NCBI GenBank assembly: GCA_030528485.1
Contig: JAUMYU010000015.1
Span: 1 to 40,167, forward strand
DNA from: Comamonadaceae bacterium
Lineage (GTDB): Bacteria > Pseudomonadota > Gammaproteobacteria > Burkholderiales > Burkholderiaceae_C
Reading direction: 5' to 3'
Length of the DNA stretch: 40,167 nucleotides
Shown here: positions 34,794 through 40,167 of the stretch, piece by piece
Numbering within the stretch: the first letter of the stretch is position 1
Layout: every line of letters starts with the position of its first letter
Made by a program: the position numbers and the translations under genes
Notes under the pieces: model-generated
Told to the model about the DNA's origin: nothing
Databases searched by the model: none
Seen by the model: only the letters and a program-made list of their open reading frames with translations

Positions 34794-35882
34794 GTGGAGC
34801 TGCTGCTCAAGCTGGGCCTGTTTCTGGTGCTGCTGGCGCTGGGCTATTGGCGCGGCCGCCGCAACGAGCGCCTGCACCTGCGCTGGCTGGCAGAAGAAGA
34901 AAAGCGCCTGGCCGATGTGCTGATCTTCGCCTCCCACTACCCGCCGCCGGGCGCGGCGGGCCTGCAACGCATGGATCCCGTGCTCGTCAGCGGCTCGGTG
35001 GTCGTGGCGGCGGATTTTTTCCGCATGCTGGTCGCCTCGCTGCGCAAGGTGATCGGGGGTAATTACGCAGCGCACGAGCGGCTGCTGGAGCGCGCCCGCC
35101 GCCACGCCACCGTCAAACTCAAGCAGCAGGCCCAGGCCCAGGGGCTGCGCATGGTCTTCAACGTGCGCTACACCACCGCACGCATCTCCGACCCGCGCGC
35201 GGGCGAGGCCATGCAGGTGGAAGTGCTGGCCTGGGGCACGGGCTTTGCGCCCGCCTGCGGCACAGTGGCGCAAAGCCGCATGCACCATCAGCCCGGCACG
35301 CACATCACCGCGCATGACGGCTTCGATCTGCTGAAAAACCCCGTCAGCCGCTGGTGGGTCATCGGCTGGTTTGCCGGCTTGGCCTATATCTTCGGCGAGC
35401 TGTTCACCGACTCGCTCTGGCAGCATTCCTGGCGCTATCTGCACGGCGCGCCCTGGCAAGGGTTTGCCGTGGCAGCCGTGCTGCTGGCCGCGCTGCTGGC
35501 CCACAACGGGCGGCGCAAGCAATTGCCCTGGTCCATTGGCATCCCCTTGGCGGTACTGACAGTGCCTTTGCTGGTCGGCCTGTTTTACTTCGCGGGCCTG
35601 CGCGTCAATGGCAATTTCGCCCTGGCCTGGCAACGCGACGCAGCGCCCACTTTGTACGAAGTGCGCCCCAACTTCGAAATGCACCCGCTGGAGCCTGGCA
35701 TGCCGGTGTGGCAGCTTGACCCCGACTCCGCCTATCGGGAAACCATTTTGCGCCCCGGCCAACAGCAACGCATCCTCGTCGTGCGCGGCCCGCTGGGCTT
35801 TTACCAGTACGATGTGCAACCGCTGCGCGAACGCTATCGGCAATGGCACGCCTCGCAGCAGAAAGAGAAAACAGACAAATAG
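34794..35882 (+). CDS. Membrane-anchored YbjQ-domain protein with C-terminal membrane region
   Basis: A 362-residue protein starting with GTG; GGAG from the end of the previous gene lies 9 bases upstream. Layout: N-terminal membrane anchor (2-19), a YbjQ-like domain (about 40-155: VLVSGSVVVAADFFRMLVASLRKVIGGNYAAHERLLERAR, then GLRMVFNVRYTTARI and VEVLAWGTGF, quoted in part), three membrane segments (about 185-203, 222-240 and 250-270) and a soluble C-terminal domain of 90 residues, unrecognised. The YbjQ domain is thus duplicated, once free and once tethered. Next to an M48 protease this could be a membrane quality-control or stress system; that is speculation. Confidence 0.8.
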   Translation: MELLLKLGLFLVLLALGYWRGRRNERLHLRWLAEEEKRLADVLIFASHYPPPGAAGLQRMDPVLVSGSVVVAADFFRMLVASLRKVIGGNYAAHERLLERARRHATVKLKQQAQAQGLRMVFNVRYTTARISDPRAGEAMQVEVLAWGTGFAPACGTVAQSRMHHQPGTHITAHDGFDLLKNPVSRWWVIGWFAGLAYIFGELFTDSLWQHSWRYLHGAPWQGFAVAAVLLAALLAHNGRRKQLPWSIGIPLAVLTVPLLVGLFYFAGLRVNGNFALAWQRDAAPTLYEVRPNFEMHPLEPGMPVWQLDPDSAYRETILRPGQQQRILVVRGPLGFYQYDVQPLRERYRQWHASQQKEKTDK

Positions 35883-35926
35883 CCCCCGCGATCCCTTTTT
35901 GTTCATGCCACTTCAAAGGAACGCTG

Positions 35927-36355
35927 ATGTCTTTCCCCCAAAATCTCTGCATGCTGGCCCTGTGCCTTACCCCTGCCGTTGCGATTCAGGCGGCCAACCC
36001 GCTGCCAGTCGGTCAGGCGCAGATTGCGTTTTCCATTGGTGCGGGCATTACGCACCAGGCCCGTGCGGCGGCAGCGTTGGACACCCCCGTGCACATGGCG
36101 TTTGAACAGGGCGGTGATCGCGCCAAGCTCGAATACACCGTCTCCAAAGCGCCTGATCGCCAGGGTGTGTACAGCGCAAAAATCAGCCTCTGGAGCTGGC
36201 AGCAAGACACATGGCAGCCCGCTGGGGACTTTCTCCTTGGCATCCGCCCGGGCGTGCCAGCCCGATTGACCTCCCGCTCAGCCACGGGAGAGCAAGTCAA
36301 GCTGAGCTTCCAATGGCAAGAAGGCGCAGAGCAACGCATGGCAGTGCGCCCGTAA
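35927..36355 (+). CDS. Small secreted protein, function unknown
   Basis: A 142-residue protein with a signal peptide (about 1-24, MLALCLTPAVAIQA before ANPLPVG). The mature part looks beta-rich (AQIAFSIGAGITHQARAAAAL, YTVSKAPDRQGVYSAKISLWSWQQDTWQPAGDF, quoted in part) and ends QEGAEQRMAVRP; it has no cysteine. AAAGGA lies 7 bases before the ATG at 35927. It follows the membrane YbjQ protein by 44 bases on the same strand and may be the last gene of that unit; a hairpin follows. Family not recognised. Confidence 0.7.
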   Translation: MSFPQNLCMLALCLTPAVAIQAANPLPVGQAQIAFSIGAGITHQARAAAALDTPVHMAFEQGGDRAKLEYTVSKAPDRQGVYSAKISLWSWQQDTWQPAGDFLLGIRPGVPARLTSRSATGEQVKLSFQWQEGAEQRMAVRP

Positions 36356-36382
36356 AAAAACTGCGCTTTTCGCCCGCCCATG

Positions 36383-36407
36383 AAAAAAGCCCGCATGTGC
36401 GGGCTTT
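36383..36407 (-). terminator. Terminator after rpmB-rpmG, bidirectional
   Basis: AAAGCCCGCA and TGCGGGCTTT form a tight hairpin. On the minus strand it is followed by six T, ending rpmG; on the plus strand TTTGACTTT follows, ending the secreted-protein gene. Confidence 0.8.
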
Positions 36408-36448
36408 GACTTTGGGCTTTGGACTTGGGGCCTTTGAAGGGCCTCAAA

Positions 36449-36619
36449 TCACTTCAGCTTGACTTCCTTGTACTCGACGTGCTTGCGAGCCTTGGGGTCA
36501 AACTTCATGAAAGACAGCTTGTCAGGCGTTGTCTTCTTGTTTTTGGTTGTGGTGTAGAAATGACCGGTGCCGGCTGTGGATTCCAGCTTGATCTTGTCGC
36601 GACCGCCTTTGGATGCCAT
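36449..36619 (-). CDS. rpmG: 50S ribosomal protein L33
   Basis: A 56-residue basic protein reading [19 protein letters not shown] and onward to a Lys-rich end ([10 protein letters not shown]). This is the Cys-free form of L33 that does not bind zinc. AAGGAG lies 8 bases before the ATG at 36619. It follows rpmB by 31 bases, the usual rpmB-rpmG pair, and is followed by the terminator at 36383-36407. Confidence 0.97.
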   Translation of the reverse strand: MASKGGRDKIKLESTAGTGHFYTTTKNKKTTPDKLSFMKFDPKARKHVEYKEVKLK

Positions 36620-36650
36620 GGTGATTACTCCTTACAGTCAAACATTGGTA

Positions 36651-36884
36651 TCAAGCCTGGCCGCGTGCGCGCAGGTCGGCCAGCACCGCATCGATGCCCT
36701 TCTTGTCAATCAGGCGCAAAGCCGCGCTGGAGACGCGCAGACGCACCCAGCGGTTTTCGCTTTCCACCCAGAAACGCTTGTACTGCAGGTTCGGCAGAAA
36801 GCGGCGCTTGGTTTTGTTGTTGGCGTGGGAGACGTTGTTCCCCACGGCTGGGCGCTTGCCCGTGACATCACATACGCGTGCCAT
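36651..36884 (-). CDS. rpmB: 50S ribosomal protein L28
   Basis: A 77-residue protein beginning [20 protein letters not shown], standard for L28, with the basic stretch [23 protein letters not shown] lies 7-8 bases before the ATG at 36884. A structured leader of about 155 bases and a TATAAT box lie upstream. Transcribed together with rpmG. Confidence 0.97.
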   Translation of the reverse strand: MARVCDVTGKRPAVGNNVSHANNKTKRRFLPNLQYKRFWVESENRWVRLRVSSAALRLIDKKGIDAVLADLRARGQA

Positions 36885-36904
36885 TTCAATTTCCCTTGTA
36901 TGCA

Positions 36905-37035
36905 GCAGGCCAGTTGGCGTTTTCTCGCCTGTGGGCGGCCTGCCTCACCTCGCCAGACTCCAGGGTGGCGGTATCCCTTGCGGCGCCCCTGGCCATCGCC
37001 AGGGGGTGACTAGACCAAGACGCCGCAGATTGCGG
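36905..37035 (-). promoter_or_regulatory. Structured 5' leader of rpmB-rpmG
   Basis: Three hairpins lie between the presumed start (about 37039) and rpmB. CCGCA/TGCGG is at 37023-37035. CCCCTGGC/GCCAGGGG with a 4-base loop is at 36986-37005. A two-tier hairpin at 36905-36943 has GCAGGCC/GGCCTGC outside and GGCG/CGCC inside. The last ends about 12 bases before the AGGGA ribosome-binding site. It could be an autoregulatory site for L28 or L33. Confidence 0.5.
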
Positions 37036-37045
37036 AAAACCAGCG

Positions 37046-37051
37046 ATTATA
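37046..37051 (-). promoter_or_regulatory. -10 box of the rpmB-rpmG promoter
   Basis: A consensus TATAAT on the minus strand in the context CAGTATAATCGC. Transcription would start near 37039. No good -35 match is visible. Confidence 0.55.
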
Positions 37052-37092
37052 CTGCATTGGCTGCATGCGCCGGGCCGCCCGCCTGTGGAGGG

Positions 37093-38220
37093 TCAATCCA
37101 CCAGAATGCGCAGCATGCGGCGCAGCGGCTCGGCCGCGCCCCAGAGCAGTTGGTCGCCAATGGTGAAGGCGCCCAGGTACTCGGGGCCCATGGCCAGTTT
37201 GCGCAGGCGGCCGACGGGGATGGTGAGGGTGCCGGTGACGGCCACGGGGGTGAGGTCGGCGATGGTGGCCTCTTTGGTGTTGGGCACGACTTTGACCCAG
37301 GCGTTGTCGGCGGCGATCATGGCTTCGATGTCGGCCAGGGGCACGTCTTTCTTGAGCTTGAAGGTCAGCGCCTGGCTGTGGCAGCGCATGGCGCCGATGC
37401 GCACGCAGTAGCCATCCACGGGGATGGCGGGGGCGCCGAAGGCTTCGCCCAGGCCGAGGATTTTGTTGGTTTCGGCCATGCCTTTCCATTCTTCGCGGCT
37501 GACGCCGTTGCCCAGGTCGGAGTCGATCCAGGGGATGAGCGAGCCGCCCAGCGGCACGAGGAAGTTGGCGGTTTCCTCGGGCGTGAGGCCGCGCTGCCTG
37601 GTGATGATGCGGCGGTCGATTTCCAAAATGGCGCTTTTCGGATCGGCCAGCAGGTCTTTGACTTCGGCGTTGAGCGTGCCAAATTGCGTCAGCAGCTCGC
37701 GCATGTGCTGGGCGCCGCCGCCGGAGGCGGCCTGGTAGGTTTGCGTGCTCATCCACTCCACCAAACCGGCTTTGTAGAGCGCGCCCACGCCCATCAGCAT
37801 GCAACTGACGGTGCAGTTGCCGCCCACCCAGGTTTTGCCGCCTGCGCCCAGGGCCTGCTTGATGACGGGCATGTTGACGGGGTCGAGCACGATGACGGCT
37901 TCGCCCTCCATGCGCAGGGTGGAGGCGGCGTCAATCCAGTGGCCATTCCAGCCTGCGGCGCGCAGTTTGGGGTACACGGCCTTGGTGTAGTCGCCGCCCT
38001 GGCAGGTGATGACGATCTCGCATTTTTTCAGCGCCTCGATGTCGTAGGCGTCTTGCAGGCGGGTTTCGTTGCGCGCCTGGGCGGGGGCCTGGCCGCCTGC
38101 GTTGGAGGTGGAGAAAAAGACGGGTTCGATGGCGTCAAAGTCGCCCTCGGCCTGCATGCGCTCGAGCAGCACGGAGCCGACCATGCCGCGCCAGCCTACG
38201 AGTCCGGTGAGTTTTGCCAT
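37093..38220 (-). CDS. asd: Aspartate-semialdehyde dehydrogenase
   Basis: A 375-residue enzyme that reduces aspartyl phosphate to aspartate semialdehyde, the branch compound for Lys, Met, Thr, Ile and diaminopimelate. It has the N-terminal [16 protein letters not shown], the catalytic Cys block [26 protein letters not shown] and the C-terminal active-site His region [13 protein letters not shown]. The ATG at 38220 has GGAAGGA about 9 bases upstream. A 275-base leader holds a Thr/Ile-rich short ORF and hairpins that look like an attenuator. The gene is alone on its transcript as far as visible; rpmB follows 208 bases later with its own promoter. Confidence 0.97.
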   Translation of the reverse strand: MAKLTGLVGWRGMVGSVLLERMQAEGDFDAIEPVFFSTSNAGGQAPAQARNETRLQDAYDIEALKKCEIVITCQGGDYTKAVYPKLRAAGWNGHWIDAASTLRMEGEAVIVLDPVNMPVIKQALGAGGKTWVGGNCTVSCMLMGVGALYKAGLVEWMSTQTYQAASGGGAQHMRELLTQFGTLNAEVKDLLADPKSAILEIDRRIITRQRGLTPEETANFLVPLGGSLIPWIDSDLGNGVSREEWKGMAETNKILGLGEAFGAPAIPVDGYCVRIGAMRCHSQALTFKLKKDVPLADIEAMIAADNAWVKVVPNTKEATIADLTPVAVTGTLTIPVGRLRKLAMGPEYLGAFTIGDQLLWGAAEPLRRMLRILVD

Positions 38221-38245
38221 GATGAAAATCCTTCCTTGAGATGAG

Positions 38246-38318
38246 TGCAGAAAAAAAACGGTTTTTTCTGCCCCGGCTCGTCTGGCCGGTTGAAAGGACG
38301 GGCACGACGATCCGGGGC
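38246..38318 (-). promoter_or_regulatory. Leader hairpins between the asd leader ORF and asd (possible attenuator)
   Basis: On the minus strand GCCCCGG-A-TCGTC pairs with GACGA-G-CCGGGGC (12 pairs and one mismatch, about 38270-38318). This is followed at once by GCAGAAAAAA/TTTTTTTTCTGC (38246-38270), which carries a run of eight T. The order GC hairpin, then T-rich segment, just after a short ORF and about 10 bases before the asd ribosome-binding site, is that of a terminator/attenuator, though the T run is not directly next to the GC stem. Confidence 0.5.
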
Positions 38319-38323
38319 GAGTG

Positions 38324-38491
38324 TCAGCCCTTCGTTTTTGTCGTGATGATGGCGGCGGCAATGGCCACGGCATCCGTCGTGGGGATGGGGGCAGGCATTG
38401 CGCGGCCAGCGTACGCCGCCGCGCGCACGCGCGCAGCCCCGGCCGCAAGGGCGGCGTGGCGGGGGGCGGGGTGCAAGGGGGGTACAGGCAT
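38324..38491 (-). CDS. Candidate leader peptide of asd (Thr/Ile-rich C-terminus)
   Basis: A 55-codon frame from an ATG at 38491, or 24 codons from an ATG at 38398. Its last 15 residues are [15 protein letters not shown], and the 24-codon version has five Thr and four Ile codons. E. coli thrL has a comparable Thr/Ile-rich design and asd feeds Thr and Ile synthesis. The ATG at 38491 lies only 4-5 bases after the start expected from the TATACT box at 38503-38508, so the peptide would be translated from a nearly leaderless mRNA. The alternative that it is chance is real, because GC-rich DNA has many Ala-rich frames. Confidence 0.45.
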   Translation of the reverse strand: MPVPPLHPAPRHAALAAGAARVRAAAYAGRAMPAPIPTTDAVAIAAAIITTKTKG

Positions 38492-38502
38492 GATGGGCGC
38501 GC

Positions 38503-38508
38503 AGTATA
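38503..38508 (-). promoter_or_regulatory. -10 box of a probable asd promoter
   Basis: Minus-strand TATACT in GCTATACTGCGCGCC, nearly identical to the sequence before nadK. It gives a leader of about 275 bases before asd. Confidence 0.45.
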
Positions 38509-38565
38509 GCGGGCTTTGCCGGGCTTCAAAGGCTGCGCCCGGGGGCGCCGGGCCTTCCCACAAAA

Positions 38566-38642
38566 TACAATTCAAAGTAAAAGTAATTTAATATATACCA
38601 TGCCTAAACAAGGGTATTTTATTTCTTTTTGATTTGTAAAAA
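38566..38642. repeat. Palindromic intergenic repeat, copy 12 (core forward, near consensus)
   Basis: Left arm TACAATTCAAAGTAAAAG and right arm CTTTTTGATTTGTAAAAA. The core CATGCCTAAACAAGGGTA plus TTTTATTTC is identical to copy 9. It ends 18 bp from the stop codon of the DUF3014 gene and lies upstream of the asd promoter. Confidence 0.9.
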
Positions 38643-38659
38643 TACCAAAATTCAGCCAC

Positions 38660-39730
38660 TTACTGCACAGGCTGGGCGGTGATGGCGGCGCGAAAGGCGC
38701 GCAGTTGGGCCTTGATGGCGCGGGTGTTGTCCGCGCCCATGCGCAGCAGCATTTTTTGCCCGGCGGAGAGGGCTTCGAGCTGCGGATCGGCAAACTGGTA
38801 GCGCACCCAGGGCTGTTGCGAGGCGACGGTGCTGCGCACGGGCATGAGGTGCACGCGCGGCGGCGTGGCGGGTTCGGGCGTTTGCAGCAGGTGGTCGATG
38901 ACGGCGACGAGGCGGTCGTTGAAGTAGCGCCCCGGGTAGCCCAGCTCCTCATAGGCTTGCTGGAACAGCGCGTAGTGCTGGCGGTATTGCCGCGCGGCCT
39001 GGGGCACGTCCAACTGGCGCACGAATTGCATGGCGGCGGCGTAGCGGGCGTGGTTGGCGGGGGCGATGCGGGCATCGGCCTCGCCGCCATCAACGAGAAA
39101 GCGCGGCGGGGTGGGGTGCACGGGCCATTGGGCGGTGGGGGCGCGCTCGGCGGTGAGGTTGTCCACGGTGGCGACGAAGCGGCGCACGAGGCGCTCGGGC
39201 CGCACCCAGGCGGCGGTGGGGCCGGATACGGCCGGGGCCAGGGCGGCGAGGGTTTCGCGCACGCGGGCGTCGGAGGCATCCAGCGCGGGCAAGGCGGCGG
39301 CAGGTTCCAGTGGTTCCAATGCGTACAAGGGGTGGCTTGGGCTGGCGGGCGATGCGGGGGCGGCTTCAGCGAATGACGGGGCGAGGGCCGCTGCATCTTC
39401 TGGCGGCGGCGGGGGCAGTGGGATGGGGTTGTCCAGCGCCGTCACCGCATCAGGTGCGGGTACGGCGACAGGGCGGGCGGCGTCAGGCGGCGTGGACGCG
39501 GCGGGCTGGTCTTTGGCGTCTGGCCGTTCCCCCGACAGGCCATCGAGCCAGCCGCTCCAGCGCGCGCTCAGGCTTTGCCCGGCGTGCAGCAGGCGTTGGC
39601 GCTCTTGCGGCGCTTGCCATAGCCAGACGGCGACGGCGGCTGCCAGGGCCAGCGCGGTGAGAGTTTTCCAGGGCCGACGGCGCGGGCGAGGGGCCAGGCC
39701 GTGGGCATGGGCGCGGATGCGTTGCGTCAT
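38660..39730 (-). CDS. DUF3014-domain membrane protein
   Basis: A 356-residue protein with a basic N-terminus and one membrane segment (about 23-39, LTALALAAAVAVWLW). A Pro/Ala-rich linker (about 70-135) leads to a periplasmic domain that matches DUF3014 by pattern (HPLYALEPLEPAAALPALDASDARVRETLAAL; PERLVRRFVATVDNL; FLVDGG; MQFVRQLDVP; LGYPGRYFNDRLVAVIDHLL, each shown in part). The function of DUF3014 is unknown. AAGGA lies 8-9 bases before the ATG at 39730. It follows mltA on the same strand by about 270 bases with a hairpin and a repeat between. The mltA neighbourhood hints at an envelope role. Confidence 0.83.
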   Translation of the reverse strand: MTQRIRAHAHGLAPRPRRRPWKTLTALALAAAVAVWLWQAPQERQRLLHAGQSLSARWSGWLDGLSGERPDAKDQPAASTPPDAARPVAVPAPDAVTALDNPIPLPPPPPEDAAALAPSFAEAAPASPASPSHPLYALEPLEPAAALPALDASDARVRETLAALAPAVSGPTAAWVRPERLVRRFVATVDNLTAERAPTAQWPVHPTPPRFLVDGGEADARIAPANHARYAAAMQFVRQLDVPQAARQYRQHYALFQQAYEELGYPGRYFNDRLVAVIDHLLQTPEPATPPRVHLMPVRSTVASQQPWVRYQFADPQLEALSAGQKMLLRMGADNTRAIKAQLRAFRAAITAQPVQ

Positions 39731-39755
39731 GGCGCGATTCCTTTTTGCGAATCAA

Positions 39756-39830
39756 TCCAATCAAAAGAAATTTGATATCAATAAATACATGCCTAAAAAA
39801 GGCGATTTCGTTTCCTTTTGATTGGTAAAT
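39756..39830. repeat. Palindromic intergenic repeat, copy 13 (core forward)
   Basis: Left arm TCCAATCAAAAGAAAT and right arm TTTCCTTTTGATTGGTAAAT. The core CATGCCTAAAAAAGGCGATT has a perfect GCCT/AGGC apical stem. It lies 25 bp upstream of the DUF3014 start codon and 170 bp past the mltA stop. Confidence 0.87.
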
Positions 39831-39833
39831 TTC

Positions 39834-39854
39834 TGCCAGAGCGTTCCTCTGGCA
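39834..39854 (-). terminator. Hairpin after mltA, possible weak terminator
   Basis: TGCCAGAG and CTCTGGCA (8 pairs, 5-base loop) with only GAAATTT following on the minus strand. It directly borders repeat copy 13. The 39855-39999 stretch shows nothing else that I can support. Confidence 0.4.
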
Positions 39855-39999
39855 GCGCGAAAGGGCTTTGAGATCACGCCAGCGCCTATCGGTTCCGCAG
39901 CCCTGCCCTGTTGCCCGGCCACACCCAGGCGCTCGCAGGCGTTCTCGGGCGCGACCCGGGGCTTGGGTTGTGCAGTTTGGTGGTTTGGCCGCTTGGCCT

Positions 40000-40167
40000 T
40001 TACTGCGCCCCGTAGGGCAAAGGCGCGCCTTTGGGCCAGAAGGCCCACAGGTACAGGTCTTGCTTGACGCGCCCGGCAAGCTGGCCGGCCTCCTCGCCCC
40101 AGCCGGCGAAGTAGTCGGCGCGCACGGCGCCGGTGATGGCGCTGCCGGTGTCTTGCGCCAGCACCAG
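40000..40167 (-). CDS. mltA: Membrane-bound lytic murein transglycosylase A (C-terminal part)
   Basis: The last 55 codons of a gene that runs off the window. The sequence LVLAQDTGSAITGAVRADYF and then GWGEEAGQLAGRVKQ and WAFWPKG matches the C-terminal 3D domain of MltA, including the Asp of AQDTGSAI and of VRADYF. MltA cleaves peptidoglycan between MurNAc and GlcNAc with formation of the 1,6-anhydro product. The N-terminal lipoprotein signal and most of the protein are not in view. Confidence 0.9.
   Translation of the reverse strand: MVLAQDTGSAITGAVRADYFAGWGEEAGQLAGRVKQDLYLWAFWPKGAPLPYGAQ

Noticed and set aside
38246..38270. Taking the A/T hairpin before asd as another copy of the 13-member repeat
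   Set aside because: It lacks the AATCAAAG arms and the GCC..AGG core, and is only 25 bases long.
610..39830. Reading the palindromic repeats as integron attC sites
   Set aside because: They lack the GTTRRRY/RYYYAAC boxes and lie between housekeeping genes on both strands, with no integrase in view.
610..39830. Reading the repeats as a CRISPR array
   Set aside because: They are kilobases apart, vary in sequence, and have no regular spacers or cas genes.
39822..40067. An 81-codon plus-strand frame over the mltA end
   Set aside because: Antisense to mltA and to the repeat, with no ribosome-binding site or recognisable domain.

Overview
The window comes from a GC-rich betaproteobacterium of the order Burkholderiales. 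The closest match I can judge by eye is the family Comamonadaceae: the IF2, RecN and RimP sequences read like that family, and IF2 has a TKAD form of the G4 motif. This placement is recalled from protein resemblance and was not computed. Most of the content is chromosomal housekeeping.

Layout. 1-5.9 kb (minus strand): rimP-nusA-infB-(ACT-domain gene)-rbfA, the translation/transcription factor operon, with an intrinsic terminator directly in front of rimP that looks like an attenuator. 6-14.5 kb (minus): der, tsaD, nadK-recN-rapZ with overlapping stop/start codons, a short-chain dehydrogenase and a MoeB/ThiF-type enzyme; a candidate small RNA lies on the plus strand at about 7.04-7.14 kb. 14.7-18.8 kb: a class II glutamine amidotransferase, oxyR, a secreted protein, remnants of transposable elements and an RhtA-type exporter. 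19-26.8 kb: ilvD, then an accessory catabolic cluster (SDR, StyA-like flavin monooxygenase, flavin reductase, phytoene-desaturase-like FAD oxidoreductase) with a convergent AraC-type regulator. 26.9-33.3 kb: a membrane protein, a TPR protein, ssb, fabA, folB, a pteridine-reductase-like SDR and a MidA-like methyltransferase. 33.5-36.4 kb: an M48 peptidase next to two YbjQ-domain proteins, and a secreted protein. 36.4-40.2 kb (minus): rpmB-rpmG, asd with an apparent leader-peptide attenuator, a DUF3014 membrane protein and the end of mltA.

The most striking non-coding signal is a family of 13 AT-rich imperfect palindromes of about 75-90 bp, spread through intergenic spaces on both sides of housekeeping and accessory genes. 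They share complementary arms (about TTTACAAATCAAAG / CTTTGATTTGTAAA) and a short central hairpin (about CATGCCTAAACAAGGGTA). Eleven of the thirteen sit just past the 3' end of a gene, several touching or overlapping the stop codon, and they occur in both orientations. I do not recognise them as a named family. A bidirectional terminator/3'-end processing element or a MITE-like mobile element are the two leading ideas.

A second, unrelated class of miniature inverted-repeat elements (ends GAGCGTGTTATGC, flanked by TA) is present. One copy has landed inside the stop codon of ssb and remade it. An IS5-like transposase gene survives as an in-frame internal deletion. No rRNA, tRNA or CRISPR array was seen.
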